Translations under genes and position numbers: made by a program
NCBI GenBank assembly: GCA_026988115.1
Contig: JALSLV010000120.1
Span: 17,838 to 81,837, forward strand
Length of the DNA stretch: 64,000 bases
From: Lysobacterales bacterium
Lineage (GTDB): Bacteria > Pseudomonadota > Gammaproteobacteria > Xanthomonadales > Marinicellaceae
Direction of reading: 5' to 3'
In this document: positions 47,598-55,842 of the stretch, piece after piece
How positions within the stretch are numbered: the first letter of the stretch is position 1
How the letters are laid out: each line of letters begins with the position of its first letter
The notes under the pieces: generated by a model
Databases searched by the model: none
What the model saw: only the letters and a program-made list of their open reading frames with translations
What the model was told of the DNA's origin: nothing

Positions 47598-49070
47598 TTA
47601 GGGTTTGTTGCCTTCAAGCAGTGTTTGAACATATTCAACCCATTGGTGTTTTGCTATTGTTTCATCCAGATAAAAATCAGGCATTATGCCTTTACCATCA
47701 ATTGCCATTTCTGGGATTCGGTGTGATTTTGATAAACTGTAGCCTAATTCAAAATCACCATTGGGCGATTTAACAAAATTCATATTTGACACATCTAACA
47801 TGCCAACTGTTGTGGTGCCGTATAGTTTGACTTTACGTGATTGTTTGGCAGCCAGTAAAAACTGTTCGCTTGTGCTGGCATTGCCATGATTGATAAGAAT
47901 GGCGACATTTTCTGGGTATTTATAAACTTTGTTAAGAGTTTTGGTGCTGACAATAGTCTCGTTCAAATCGACAAATTCACCTAAATGTTGATTGAGTTTT
48001 TTATAGGACTTTTTGGCCCATTTTTTATCTTTCTTAGACCAATCGGGGTTGTTGATAAAGCCTAGCATACGTTGGTTGTTAAGTTTAGACGATAAAAATT
48101 CTACGCCAACAGTTCGGATTGGGTTGGTGTAGATAAGAGGCAAGATTTCAGCATAACTGCTGTCACTGCCGCCGCCATTATTGCGAATATCTATGATGAG
48201 ATTTTTACTTGAGGTGATTATTTTTTTATTGTCTTTGATGACTATATCTATTTGTTTTTTATTTGCAAAGGCAAAGGAAGGAATACGCAATAAGACAGTT
48301 TTATTGGAAAGTTTTTGAAAAACTGCTTGATTGCTTTGCATCAATTTAAGGTATCTTTCCATGGATTTATCATCATCAATAAGTGGAAATACTCTTTTTA
48401 AGCTAACGTTGCCAATGGTTAAATACTTATCTTCTAAAAGCTCAATTGTATCGGTTTCAACGGCAGAATGATCGCGCATGTAGAATGTTGCATGGCTAGC
48501 ATTTTCATTCATTTTTAGTTTGATCTGCCCTTGTGACCAATAATTGTTTTTTGCCTCTAGGATAAATCCCAATAATTGATTGTTTACTTTTTTAATACCG
48601 ATAGTGTAGGGCGGTGATGACCAGATGCCTTCATACGGTGATAATTTCTTGGTTTTGGTTAAGTGTTTTTTAAATGCTTTTTCATTGGTTTTTAGTGTTT
48701 GCCAATCTTTATATTTTGCTTGTAGTTCTTGTTTGCTTGGTTCTGTTGTTTGGCTTTTTGTGTTTTGTTGTGGATTGATAGTGCGAATAGCGATATGACC
48801 TTTTCTAAAAAAAGTCAACCATTGGTATAATGCTTGGGTGCATTCTAATGGTTTGTTTATGGCTTTGATTTTTTTAAGAAAGACTTGCTTGTGTTTTTGA
48901 TAAGATTCTTTGCCTTTTAGAGATAAAACATAGTCAAAACCAGCATAATTTTCTTCAAAGGTCTTTTTGACCCACAAATAATTGTCAAGGCAAGTACTGT
49001 CCTGAGCCACAGCGGTAAAGTGGGTTAGTATAAATAAAACGATTAAAGATATTTTAATAGGGTTTCTCAA
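47598..49070 (-). CDS. S41 family peptidase, exported
   Basis: The 490-residue protein has a signal peptide (MRNPIKISLIVLFILTHFTAVAQ). The C-terminal S41 (tail-specific protease/interphotoreceptor-retinoid-binding-like) domain shows LIIDIRNNGGGSDSSYAE (about residue 290) and the catalytic region INHGNASTSEQFLLAAKQ (about 395), then GTTTVGMLDVSN. No PDZ domain is evident. These peptidases cleave near C-termini of periplasmic or external proteins. It overlaps the preceding serine hydrolase gene by 4 bp, so three hydrolase genes on this strand form one unit. Confidence 0.85.
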   Translation of the reverse strand: MRNPIKISLIVLFILTHFTAVAQDSTCLDNYLWVKKTFEENYAGFDYVLSLKGKESYQKHKQVFLKKIKAINKPLECTQALYQWLTFFRKGHIAIRTINPQQNTKSQTTEPSKQELQAKYKDWQTLKTNEKAFKKHLTKTKKLSPYEGIWSSPPYTIGIKKVNNQLLGFILEAKNNYWSQGQIKLKMNENASHATFYMRDHSAVETDTIELLEDKYLTIGNVSLKRVFPLIDDDKSMERYLKLMQSNQAVFQKLSNKTVLLRIPSFAFANKKQIDIVIKDNKKIITSSKNLIIDIRNNGGGSDSSYAEILPLIYTNPIRTVGVEFLSSKLNNQRMLGFINNPDWSKKDKKWAKKSYKKLNQHLGEFVDLNETIVSTKTLNKVYKYPENVAILINHGNASTSEQFLLAAKQSRKVKLYGTTTVGMLDVSNMNFVKSPNGDFELGYSLSKSHRIPEMAIDGKGIMPDFYLDETIAKHQWVEYVQTLLEGNKP

Positions 49071-50737
49071 AAAATTGCAGCGTTAATTATAGCAGGCAAT
49101 ATATATTTTTCAATAATTTCATCACTTTGAAAATGGGCATAGGCTTGGTTGTAAGCTGTGGCGGTGATAACAATAACCACGCCGATGTCTTTGAAAATCA
49201 TGATTTTATTACCGCCATTCCCGCTGGCATAATAGCTTTCAATTTGTTGATTATTAACACTGTAGGTTTTATTCCAAAGTAAATAGCCATAATATTCATT
49301 GTCTCGATTGGGAATAGCCAAGTATTTTGTAAGACTGGATTGTACCCAAGATTCAGGTATTATCTGTTGATCATTAAATCGTCCATTATCCAGATATAAT
49401 TGCCCCCATCGAGCATTATCTAACGAACTCATTTGGAATCCTCCTGCGGTATTGGGTACATGAGTGGGCGTGTATTGCCACTTGTAGAGTTTGATACCCA
49501 GAGGTTTGAGTAGTTTTTTATCTGCGTACTTCTCTAAACCATTAGGCACGTTTTTATTGAGAATATCACCCAAAACAACTGCACCGGCAGTAAAATAATC
49601 CCAGTCTTTGCCGATAGTTTTGGTTTTATCCATAGGTAAGTCTAATGCAAATTTAACCCAATCAGAAGTCGGGTACATGTTCTCTTCATTTCCAGCAGAA
49701 TCAGGATTCATGTCAGAGCCCTCAAAGCCTGAGCTCATGGTTAATAGGCTTTTTAAAGTGACTTGTTCTTTGCTTTTTGAATAGTTTTGATACGCTGTTA
49801 AGTCATAAAAATCTTTTAAAGTTTGCTTGTCATTTTTTATATAACCTTCATTAATGGCTATTCCCATGATAGTTGATGCCATGGTTTTGCCCACAGAACG
49901 CATATCGTGTAAAGTCTCTCTATCGGCTCCATTAAAGTATTCTTCCAATAGTAATTGTCCGTCTTTAATGACAGTAATACTGGTGATTTTTTTAAAATAA
50001 TTTTGTGCTATCTTTTTATACAGTTGTTTAATTAATTCTTTATCATACGAAGCATTTGATACTTTCCATTTATCTGTTGCTACTATAGACTGAATGGTTA
50101 CTAAGGCTTTATCAACTTTCTGTTCCTTGGTCATTAAATTCACTTCACCTTGAGCAATAATGTCACCCACTTTAAATTGCTGATGTTCAATATAAGGACG
50201 AACCTCAACTTTAAATTGATGGAAGTCTCCTGCCAACGCTTCTTGTCCACCGCCTCTTTTCATAAACTTTAGCCACATAAATCGTCCCCAATGATCAGGG
50301 TTGTTCTTATTGACCAATGGAATGCCATAAACCATAGCAGTATTTTTATAGTCACAAGAGCCCGCCCCAGTTTGTAAGTTATATTGGTAGACTTGTTTAT
50401 CATCGACAAAGAATGTGAGTTGGAAGTTGCCTTTGTCACACAATTCTCTGGTAGTTAATTGAGGTTCTAATTGACTGAGGTAATAGGTTAATGTTTTGTC
50501 CAAAAACATTCTAAAAGCAAAGTCAGTGGTGTTGTTTAACAATACTTGTGAAGGAAAATCTTTTTGCTTGAAATCATCAAAAGCAATCCAATCATTCATA
50601 AAAGCAATTTTACCGACGTTATTTTTATGCAGTTCATTCATGTACTCACCTTCATTTAACGACAAAGGTGTTGAGTCTTCTTCACTACAAGAAGCCAGTA
50701 TAAAAGTAAAAAATAAAAGTGTGAGAATTTTGTTCAT
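49067..50737 (-). CDS. Beta-lactamase-fold serine hydrolase, lipoprotein
   Basis: About 556 residues from the ATG at 50737, which has AGGA eight bases upstream and gives the lipoprotein signal MNKILTLLFFTFILASC; an ATG at 50782 lacks that signal at the right place. The N-terminal 230 residues are unassigned. The beta-lactamase/penicillin-binding class C domain follows: catalytic SVGK (in DMRSVGKTM) and a later WDYFTAGAVVLG, then GYLLWNKTY and ASGNGGNKIM (KTG-like GNG). It is probably an esterase or peptidase in the periplasm rather than a resistance enzyme. Overlaps the downstream S41 gene. Confidence 0.82.
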   Translation of the reverse strand: MNKILTLLFFTFILASCSEEDSTPLSLNEGEYMNELHKNNVGKIAFMNDWIAFDDFKQKDFPSQVLLNNTTDFAFRMFLDKTLTYYLSQLEPQLTTRELCDKGNFQLTFFVDDKQVYQYNLQTGAGSCDYKNTAMVYGIPLVNKNNPDHWGRFMWLKFMKRGGGQEALAGDFHQFKVEVRPYIEHQQFKVGDIIAQGEVNLMTKEQKVDKALVTIQSIVATDKWKVSNASYDKELIKQLYKKIAQNYFKKITSITVIKDGQLLLEEYFNGADRETLHDMRSVGKTMASTIMGIAINEGYIKNDKQTLKDFYDLTAYQNYSKSKEQVTLKSLLTMSSGFEGSDMNPDSAGNEENMYPTSDWVKFALDLPMDKTKTIGKDWDYFTAGAVVLGDILNKNVPNGLEKYADKKLLKPLGIKLYKWQYTPTHVPNTAGGFQMSSLDNARWGQLYLDNGRFNDQQIIPESWVQSSLTKYLAIPNRDNEYYGYLLWNKTYSVNNQQIESYYASGNGGNKIMIFKDIGVVIVITATAYNQAYAHFQSDEIIEKYILPAIINAAIF

Positions 50738-50785
50738 GGTTATTCCTAGTTTATTGTATAAATTTAATATCATATGGGTCAAGTG

Positions 50786-52285
50786 TTATTGTTTGTTCAT
50801 TTCAATGATTTTTTCTCCAATTTCGCCAAAGTATTCTCGAATAATTTTACCCCAAACTTTGATACCATTTTCTGAATTTACAAAAATTACGATTCCTCTT
50901 TTTGATTTGGGCAATAACAAGGCAAGAGTTTTAATGCCGTAATCACTACCTGCGTGTTGCAGTGCAAATTCACCTTGACCAACATCATTAAAAATTTCCC
51001 AACCTAAGCCAAAATCAATACCTGGTTTTTCATTGACTTGTTTGCTCATCATTTCTTGGTACAGTTTTTTGGAAAGTCCTGCACCGTCTAATATATGCAC
51101 CATAAACTTTGAATAATCTTCAATAGTGGTCATTAAATTGGCTGCTGCATTGGCATGTTGGTGTTTTTTAAAGTCTATCGGTTTACCTTGCTCATCATGT
51201 TCTTGAGCGTAGCGTTTTACATCCATGTCTTTATCCCAAGTAAAATGGGTATCGTACATTTTTAAAGGGTTAAACAGTAACTCCTGAGCTAATTGTTCAA
51301 TGGGTTTATTAAATTTATGCTCTAAAGCTTTACGTAAAAATTCAAAACCTTCTCCAGAATACTGGTATTTTGTGCCAGGTTTAAACTCAAATTTAAGGAT
51401 GTTGTCTTTTTCCAAATAATGCCAATTTGGAAGACCCGTTTGGTGACTTAAGATGATGCGAGGTGTTAACAGTTTAATTTCCTTAGTATCTTTTATATCT
51501 GGGTCAACATAGTATTTGTACAAAGGTTCGTCCAGTTTAAGTTTATCAGCATTAATTAATTTAAGTGTGATGAGAGCAACAATTGGTTTGGTTAGTGATG
51601 CAACTTTGTAAATGCTGTTGTAGCTGATGGGAGAATCCTGTTTCTTTTCGCCAAATAATCGAATTTGTTGCAGTTTTCCATGATTGATAATGCCAATACC
51701 AATGGAGGGAATGTGGTTTTGTTTCAATAAATTGTTAATTCCTAAATCAGTAGTGAATAAATCAATAGGATAATGGTCATTGAGCTTTTCAAATTTTGCA
51801 TCAATGGGTTTATGGTCATAGCTCAAGATGCGTTTAAGTTTCCATTGACTATCATCCAACACCCAAAGATGGGTAAAACGTGCCACACCAGTTGGGTAGA
51901 TTTCTTTATCGGGGTCCTTATAATAAAACTCATGAATGCCTTTCTGCATAGCTGCATATAACACGCCGTCTTTATACAGAGGAAATACTTCTAAGCTATC
52001 GGCAATTAATACCCGAATGGGTTTATGCTTGGGCGTTGAACAAATATTCTCTTTCATGGATTTTAGAAACATGGCTTTGTCTTGAAAACCACCTTGGTCA
52101 TGGTAAAACTCTAAATCATCGGTAACAAGATTGTTAGTGTTTTCTAAATGGCACTGGTTAAAACCTTGTTCAAACAACTCTGCATCAAGTTTTTTTAATA
52201 CCACAAATAAATCATCGGATTGTTTGATTTGTGCTATACCAATAGTGCTTATTAATAACAGAAATAAATAAATTGATTTCATCAT
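50786..52285 (-). CDS. Beta-lactamase-fold serine hydrolase with DUF4440-like domain
   Basis: The 499-residue exported protein (MMKSIYLFLLLISTIGIAQ) has an N-terminal NTF2/DUF4440-like domain (about 25-150, DDLEFYHDQGGFQDK) and then a class C beta-lactamase-type domain. The catalytic motif is SLTK in YKVASLTKPIVAL (about residue 232), the Tyr motif is YQYSGEGFEFL, and HAGSDYGIKT replaces KTG. Such two-domain hydrolases are common in Bacteroidetes and Gammaproteobacteria; substrate unknown. It leads the three-gene hydrolase unit (47598-52285). Confidence 0.82.
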   Translation of the reverse strand: MMKSIYLFLLLISTIGIAQIKQSDDLFVVLKKLDAELFEQGFNQCHLENTNNLVTDDLEFYHDQGGFQDKAMFLKSMKENICSTPKHKPIRVLIADSLEVFPLYKDGVLYAAMQKGIHEFYYKDPDKEIYPTGVARFTHLWVLDDSQWKLKRILSYDHKPIDAKFEKLNDHYPIDLFTTDLGINNLLKQNHIPSIGIGIINHGKLQQIRLFGEKKQDSPISYNSIYKVASLTKPIVALITLKLINADKLKLDEPLYKYYVDPDIKDTKEIKLLTPRIILSHQTGLPNWHYLEKDNILKFEFKPGTKYQYSGEGFEFLRKALEHKFNKPIEQLAQELLFNPLKMYDTHFTWDKDMDVKRYAQEHDEQGKPIDFKKHQHANAAANLMTTIEDYSKFMVHILDGAGLSKKLYQEMMSKQVNEKPGIDFGLGWEIFNDVGQGEFALQHAGSDYGIKTLALLLPKSKRGIVIFVNSENGIKVWGKIIREYFGEIGEKIIEMNKQ

Positions 52286-52418
52286 TAGTTCTCAGATTAA
52301 AATACTTAGAGGTTTTAAGGTAGGGATTTAGATGTTGTTTTAATTATTTAATAAATTAACATCCAATTAGGTTTAACAAAGCATCTAAGTTAATATAGAA
52401 AATAATTTGGATTTAAAA

Positions 52419-52799
52419 ATGAACGAAATAAAACACTTGTTCCTGCCCTTTGCCTTATTCACTTTTATTCTCATTGCCGTCATTATTGCCTTACTATTGC
52501 TGTATAAATATTTTGATAAGCGTTTAAAAATCAAGGCGATACAAAAAATCATCAAAGACAATAAAGACATTAAACCTGAGCAAATTCAAGCCATTATTTC
52601 AGAAAAAAACAACAAGGCAGATGTACGAAAAGGATTTGTTGGTATTGGTTTGTCCATTGCTTTTATCTTTTTTGCATTGATTATGGGAAGCAGTGGTTAT
52701 GCTCAAGCAAAAGCAAGTCTATTAGGAATGGCGATGTTTCCATTGATGCTGGGTTTGACCTATCTGTATTTTCATTTCATAGAAAATAACAAAAAATAA
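52419..52799 (+). CDS. Small membrane protein, DUF6249-like
   Basis: About 126 residues from the ATG at 52419 (an earlier TTG at 52407 is less likely). It has a first membrane helix (about 8-30, LFLPFALFTFILIAVIIALLLLY), a charged loop (IIKDNKDIKPEQIQAIISEKNN), then two more helices (GFVGIGLSIAFIFFALIMG, LLGMAMFPLMLGLTYLYF). The layout matches small inner-membrane proteins annotated DUF6249. It lies 12 bp before the sigma factor gene and so is likely part of that module, perhaps as a membrane sensor. Confidence 0.6.
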   Translation: MNEIKHLFLPFALFTFILIAVIIALLLLYKYFDKRLKIKAIQKIIKDNKDIKPEQIQAIISEKNNKADVRKGFVGIGLSIAFIFFALIMGSSGYAQAKASLLGMAMFPLMLGLTYLYFHFIENNKK

Positions 52800-52811
52800 C
52801 CAACATAACTA

Positions 52812-53357
52812 ATGACTGATTTTAATCTTTTTAGAGATGAGCAACTGGTGGTGCTTGTGCAATCCACACAAGATACGCATGCTTATTCAGAGTTAGTCAA
52901 ACGGTACCAAATGAGCTTGTATGCTTTTTTATACCGATACACCGATGAAAAATACCTTGCAGAAGACCTAACCCAAGACACCTTTATCATAGCCTTTGAT
53001 AAAATTAAACTCTTCACCCAAAAATCCAGTTTTAAGACCTGGTTATTTAGCATAGCCTATCGAGAATTTTTACAAGAAAAGCGTAAAACAGGACGCTTTT
53101 ATAAGTTCATCAGTAAAATAAAACAAAATACTACCCAACGCTATTTAATGAAAGTTGATGATAGTATCGATCTCAACCATGCCTTAAAACAACTAAGCGA
53201 TAATCAAAAAGCCGTGTTGTTATTGTGTGATGCCAGTGGCATGTCACACACCGAAGCTGCCGTTACTTTAGATATGCCATTGGGTTCGCTCAAGACCTAT
53301 ATAAAACAAGCCCGCAAGATTATGCAACAACAACTGGAGGACAATCATGATAAATAA
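52812..53357 (+). CDS. RNA polymerase ECF sigma factor
   Basis: The 181-residue protein has sigma region 2 (about 22-85, SELVKRYQMSLYAFLYRYTD and LAEDLTQDTFIIAFDKIKLF) and region 4 (about 125-175, LSDNQKAVLLLCDASGMSH then GSLKTYIKQARK). It would direct RNA polymerase to a specific set of stress or envelope promoters. It follows the DUF6249-like membrane protein and overlaps a 66-residue membrane protein by 11 bp; the latter occupies the usual anti-sigma position. Confidence 0.92.
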   Translation: MTDFNLFRDEQLVVLVQSTQDTHAYSELVKRYQMSLYAFLYRYTDEKYLAEDLTQDTFIIAFDKIKLFTQKSSFKTWLFSIAYREFLQEKRKTGRFYKFISKIKQNTTQRYLMKVDDSIDLNHALKQLSDNQKAVLLLCDASGMSHTEAAVTLDMPLGSLKTYIKQARKIMQQQLEDNHDK

Positions 53358-53547
53358 GCAAAATAAAATCGAACAATTATTTGCAAGCAAAAATAAAAAA
53401 ATGGAACAAACTATACAAGACAATTTATTGCGGAAAAACAAACTTAAAGTCAAAGTTAAAGCCTTATCTAAGACAACTGTTATTACACTTGTTGCTTTGA
53501 TTGGAGCAGTTGTTTTTTCAGTGAGTTTTGCTTGGTTGTTTGTTTAA
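53347..53547 (+). CDS. Tiny single-pass membrane protein after the ECF sigma factor
   Basis: Just 66 residues: a lysine-rich, coiled-coil-prone N-terminal half (KIEQLFASKNKKMEQTIQDN) and one C-terminal membrane helix (about 43-65, TVITLVALIGAVVFSVSFAWLF). It overlaps the sigma gene, as anti-sigma genes usually do, but has no zinc-binding anti-sigma motif (HxxxCxxC). It may be a minimal anti-sigma or membrane tether. Its 3' end overlaps the convergent S41 gene by 30 bp. Confidence 0.6.
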   Translation: MINKQNKIEQLFASKNKKMEQTIQDNLLRKNKLKVKVKALSKTTVITLVALIGAVVFSVSFAWLFV

Positions 53548-54747
53548 AAGTTGTAAGCTATACCCAAGATATTCATCTTTATTTAGTTGCGTTTGTTGCA
53601 CATAATGTTTAGGTACGTATTTTTCTCGTGGCGTACCATTAACATGAAACAGTTTGGCAGTTGACAACCGAAAGCCATATTTTTGGTGTTTAAAACCAAA
53701 GCCATTCATCTCACCTGCCAGTCGTTCCATTTCGGTGCCAACGATTTGTGCTCTGCCAATGCCTTCAAAGCCAATGGCTAATCCTTCGCCCATGCTGCCG
53801 GTCCAACGACCGACCAAAACAACCACAGGTTTGTTGTAAGTCTTGGCACGAGGGCTGACGTATTCCACCCAGGTTCTGACCACATCGGGATTATGAGCAG
53901 CAGTATCAACATACCAGTGTTTTTGGTAGGGTTTGTCTTCGCTGACAAAACGACTCATGATGCCACGAGCAACATACGAATCACCGCCATCAACGGTATT
54001 GCGTAAATCAATAATCAGTGCTTTTGTATCGAATAAACCATCAAGGGTTTTATCAAAAGCTCTAACCAAATCATTTTGACCCAAAGAATTATTAATGCGA
54101 ATAATGCCGATATTACTGACAATCTTTGCAGTGAGCAAGCCCTCATCGTGCTTGATTTTGAGTTTATCCAAATCAAACTCAATGGTTTTTTTGTTGCGAA
54201 GTTTTAGGCTTAAAATTCGTGCTTGGTTATAGCGTCCAGCCAAAACCTTATTGGCAAGCCATTGTTTGATTTCAGCCCTATTTTTGTCCTGACATTCAGT
54301 AGGGAAGTCATTAATGGTTTTCTCAAAGTCAACACCATTAAATTTTACAATCTCAGCACCGATGATATTCTGGTTTATCGTTTCAAGCTGCGATTGCCAC
54401 ACGCTTGAAATAATAAACTTATTATCTTGCAAACGCGCATAGATTGGTGCATACAAACGGTAAGATGAATTGCGGTTGGTGTTTAAAATCACATGACTAT
54501 CGTAAAATTCATCCAGTAAAATTTCAAAAAATAACACCGTTTGTTCTTCGGAATTTATGGCATCTATCTTTTGTGAATATTTTTGTTTTATACAATTGAG
54601 GTCAATGTTTTTGTCTTTTTGGTAAGCGTAATTGTCCTCGATGTCGGTAAGTATTCCATTTAGATCGGCCTGGATTTGGGGTTTGTTGGGTGGTTGGGCT
54701 TGGGTTATGGTGAAAGTGAATAGGGTTAGTGCGATGTATGTTTTCAT
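53518..54747 (-). CDS. S41 family peptidase, exported
   Basis: The 409-residue protein has signal peptide MKTYIALTLFTFTITQAQ and an S41 domain in its C-terminal half: ALIIDLRNTVDGGDSYVARG (about 248), VLVGRWTGSMGEGLAIGFEG with the catalytic Ser (about 330) and the AEQIVGTEM-type strand as RAQIVGTEM. It differs from the S41 protein at 47598 in domain order and length. Probably periplasmic protein turnover. Not linked by operon to the sigma module, which is convergent. Confidence 0.85.
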   Translation of the reverse strand: MKTYIALTLFTFTITQAQPPNKPQIQADLNGILTDIEDNYAYQKDKNIDLNCIKQKYSQKIDAINSEEQTVLFFEILLDEFYDSHVILNTNRNSSYRLYAPIYARLQDNKFIISSVWQSQLETINQNIIGAEIVKFNGVDFEKTINDFPTECQDKNRAEIKQWLANKVLAGRYNQARILSLKLRNKKTIEFDLDKLKIKHDEGLLTAKIVSNIGIIRINNSLGQNDLVRAFDKTLDGLFDTKALIIDLRNTVDGGDSYVARGIMSRFVSEDKPYQKHWYVDTAAHNPDVVRTWVEYVSPRAKTYNKPVVVLVGRWTGSMGEGLAIGFEGIGRAQIVGTEMERLAGEMNGFGFKHQKYGFRLSTAKLFHVNGTPREKYVPKHYVQQTQLNKDEYLGYSLQLLNKQPSKTH

Positions 54748-54937
54748 ATTTTGAGATTTAGGTTCAGTTAACGGTTACGTATATGAAACGTAGTGCAGAA
54801 ATTGGCATTTTCGTTTCGGATAAACACAAGCCGAATTTTTAAATTTTACTAATTATTTTATTTTTCTGAATTTGTCAAATTTAAAAATTTGGCGACTTCA
54901 TAAAATGCACAAACCTTTGTTTTAGCAATGAATTGCA

Positions 54938-55840
54938 CTATGTTTTATATACAATGTTGGCGGTAGTTTTTCTTTTCCGAAATTTAAATTTCAATGGATT
55001 CCAATCTTCTATTTCGGGTTGTTTAATGTTATCACTTAAAAATAAAATTTCTTTTCCATCTCTTATTTCATAAGCAGTATGTTTAAAAGAAAACTCTTTT
55101 CTTGAACATTCAGAATATAATTCTTGAATTTCTGGAACATTGTCATATGAAACAATCCATTTTATGTTTTCAATAGCTTTTATTTTATCACTAACGATTC
55201 TATGGTTTTCATCTTTGTAATGATTCATATAAAGCGTACTTGCTTTTAAATAATATGGTGGGTCAAAATAAAATACGACATTTTCATTTTCTGATTCATT
55301 TTGAATTTTGTCTATTAATTTGACAGCATCTTTTTTATACAGTCTAATGTTTTTTTTGTGTTTTGCTATTTCTTTTATTCGCCTTATTAATTCTGTTTTA
55401 TTGAATCGACAATCCATTAAGTAATTTCCATTTTGTTTGACTCCTCCCATTACTCCTGCATTAATAATTCCAGAACGATTGGTACGGTTTAAATAGAAAG
55501 TTGAAAATCCTAAATCAAGTAAGTTGGAAGATTTCTTATTAGATTGAACTTCTTTTTGCTTTATCCATTCCTCAACGGTTAAATCAGCATTTTCAATTAA
55601 TTCACATAATTGGTTTGTCTTATTTAACACAGAATGCCAAAAAGCATAAATTGACCTATCTCTATCGTTTATAGTTATTTTATTTACAAAACCTTCTAAA
55701 AGTAAAAAAAGAGCTACTGAAGCTCCGCCAGAGTATGGTTCAACATAGTGTCCATTGATATTATTATCTATACAAATTTTTGCAATAAATGCTGATAACT
55801 TGTTTTTTCCGCCTGGATACCTTAAAGGTGAATAGAACAT
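54938..55840 (-). CDS. D12-class DNA adenine N6-methyltransferase
   Basis: The 300-residue enzyme begins MFYSPLRYPGGKNKLSAF, the binding motif at the start of Dam-type (D12, alpha-class) methylases. YVEPYSGGASVAL (about 32-45) is the AdoMet motif and DPPY at 193-196 is the catalytic motif. It would methylate adenine N6; the target site cannot be read from sequence, but many D12 members recognise GATC. The stop lies inside the left inverted end of the cassette. It is 2 bp from the ParB-like gene, so the two are one operon; no classical restriction enzyme accompanies it. Confidence 0.92.
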   Translation of the reverse strand: MFYSPLRYPGGKNKLSAFIAKICIDNNINGHYVEPYSGGASVALFLLLEGFVNKITINDRDRSIYAFWHSVLNKTNQLCELIENADLTVEEWIKQKEVQSNKKSSNLLDLGFSTFYLNRTNRSGIINAGVMGGVKQNGNYLMDCRFNKTELIRRIKEIAKHKKNIRLYKKDAVKLIDKIQNESENENVVFYFDPPYYLKASTLYMNHYKDENHRIVSDKIKAIENIKWIVSYDNVPEIQELYSECSRKEFSFKHTAYEIRDGKEILFLSDNIKQPEIEDWNPLKFKFRKRKTTANIVYKT

Positions 55841-55842
55841 AA

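Noticed and set aside
49067..52285. Beta-lactam resistance genes
   Set aside because: Both proteins have the class C serine hydrolase fold but carry extra domains and atypical KTG positions, so they are more likely peptidases or esterases.
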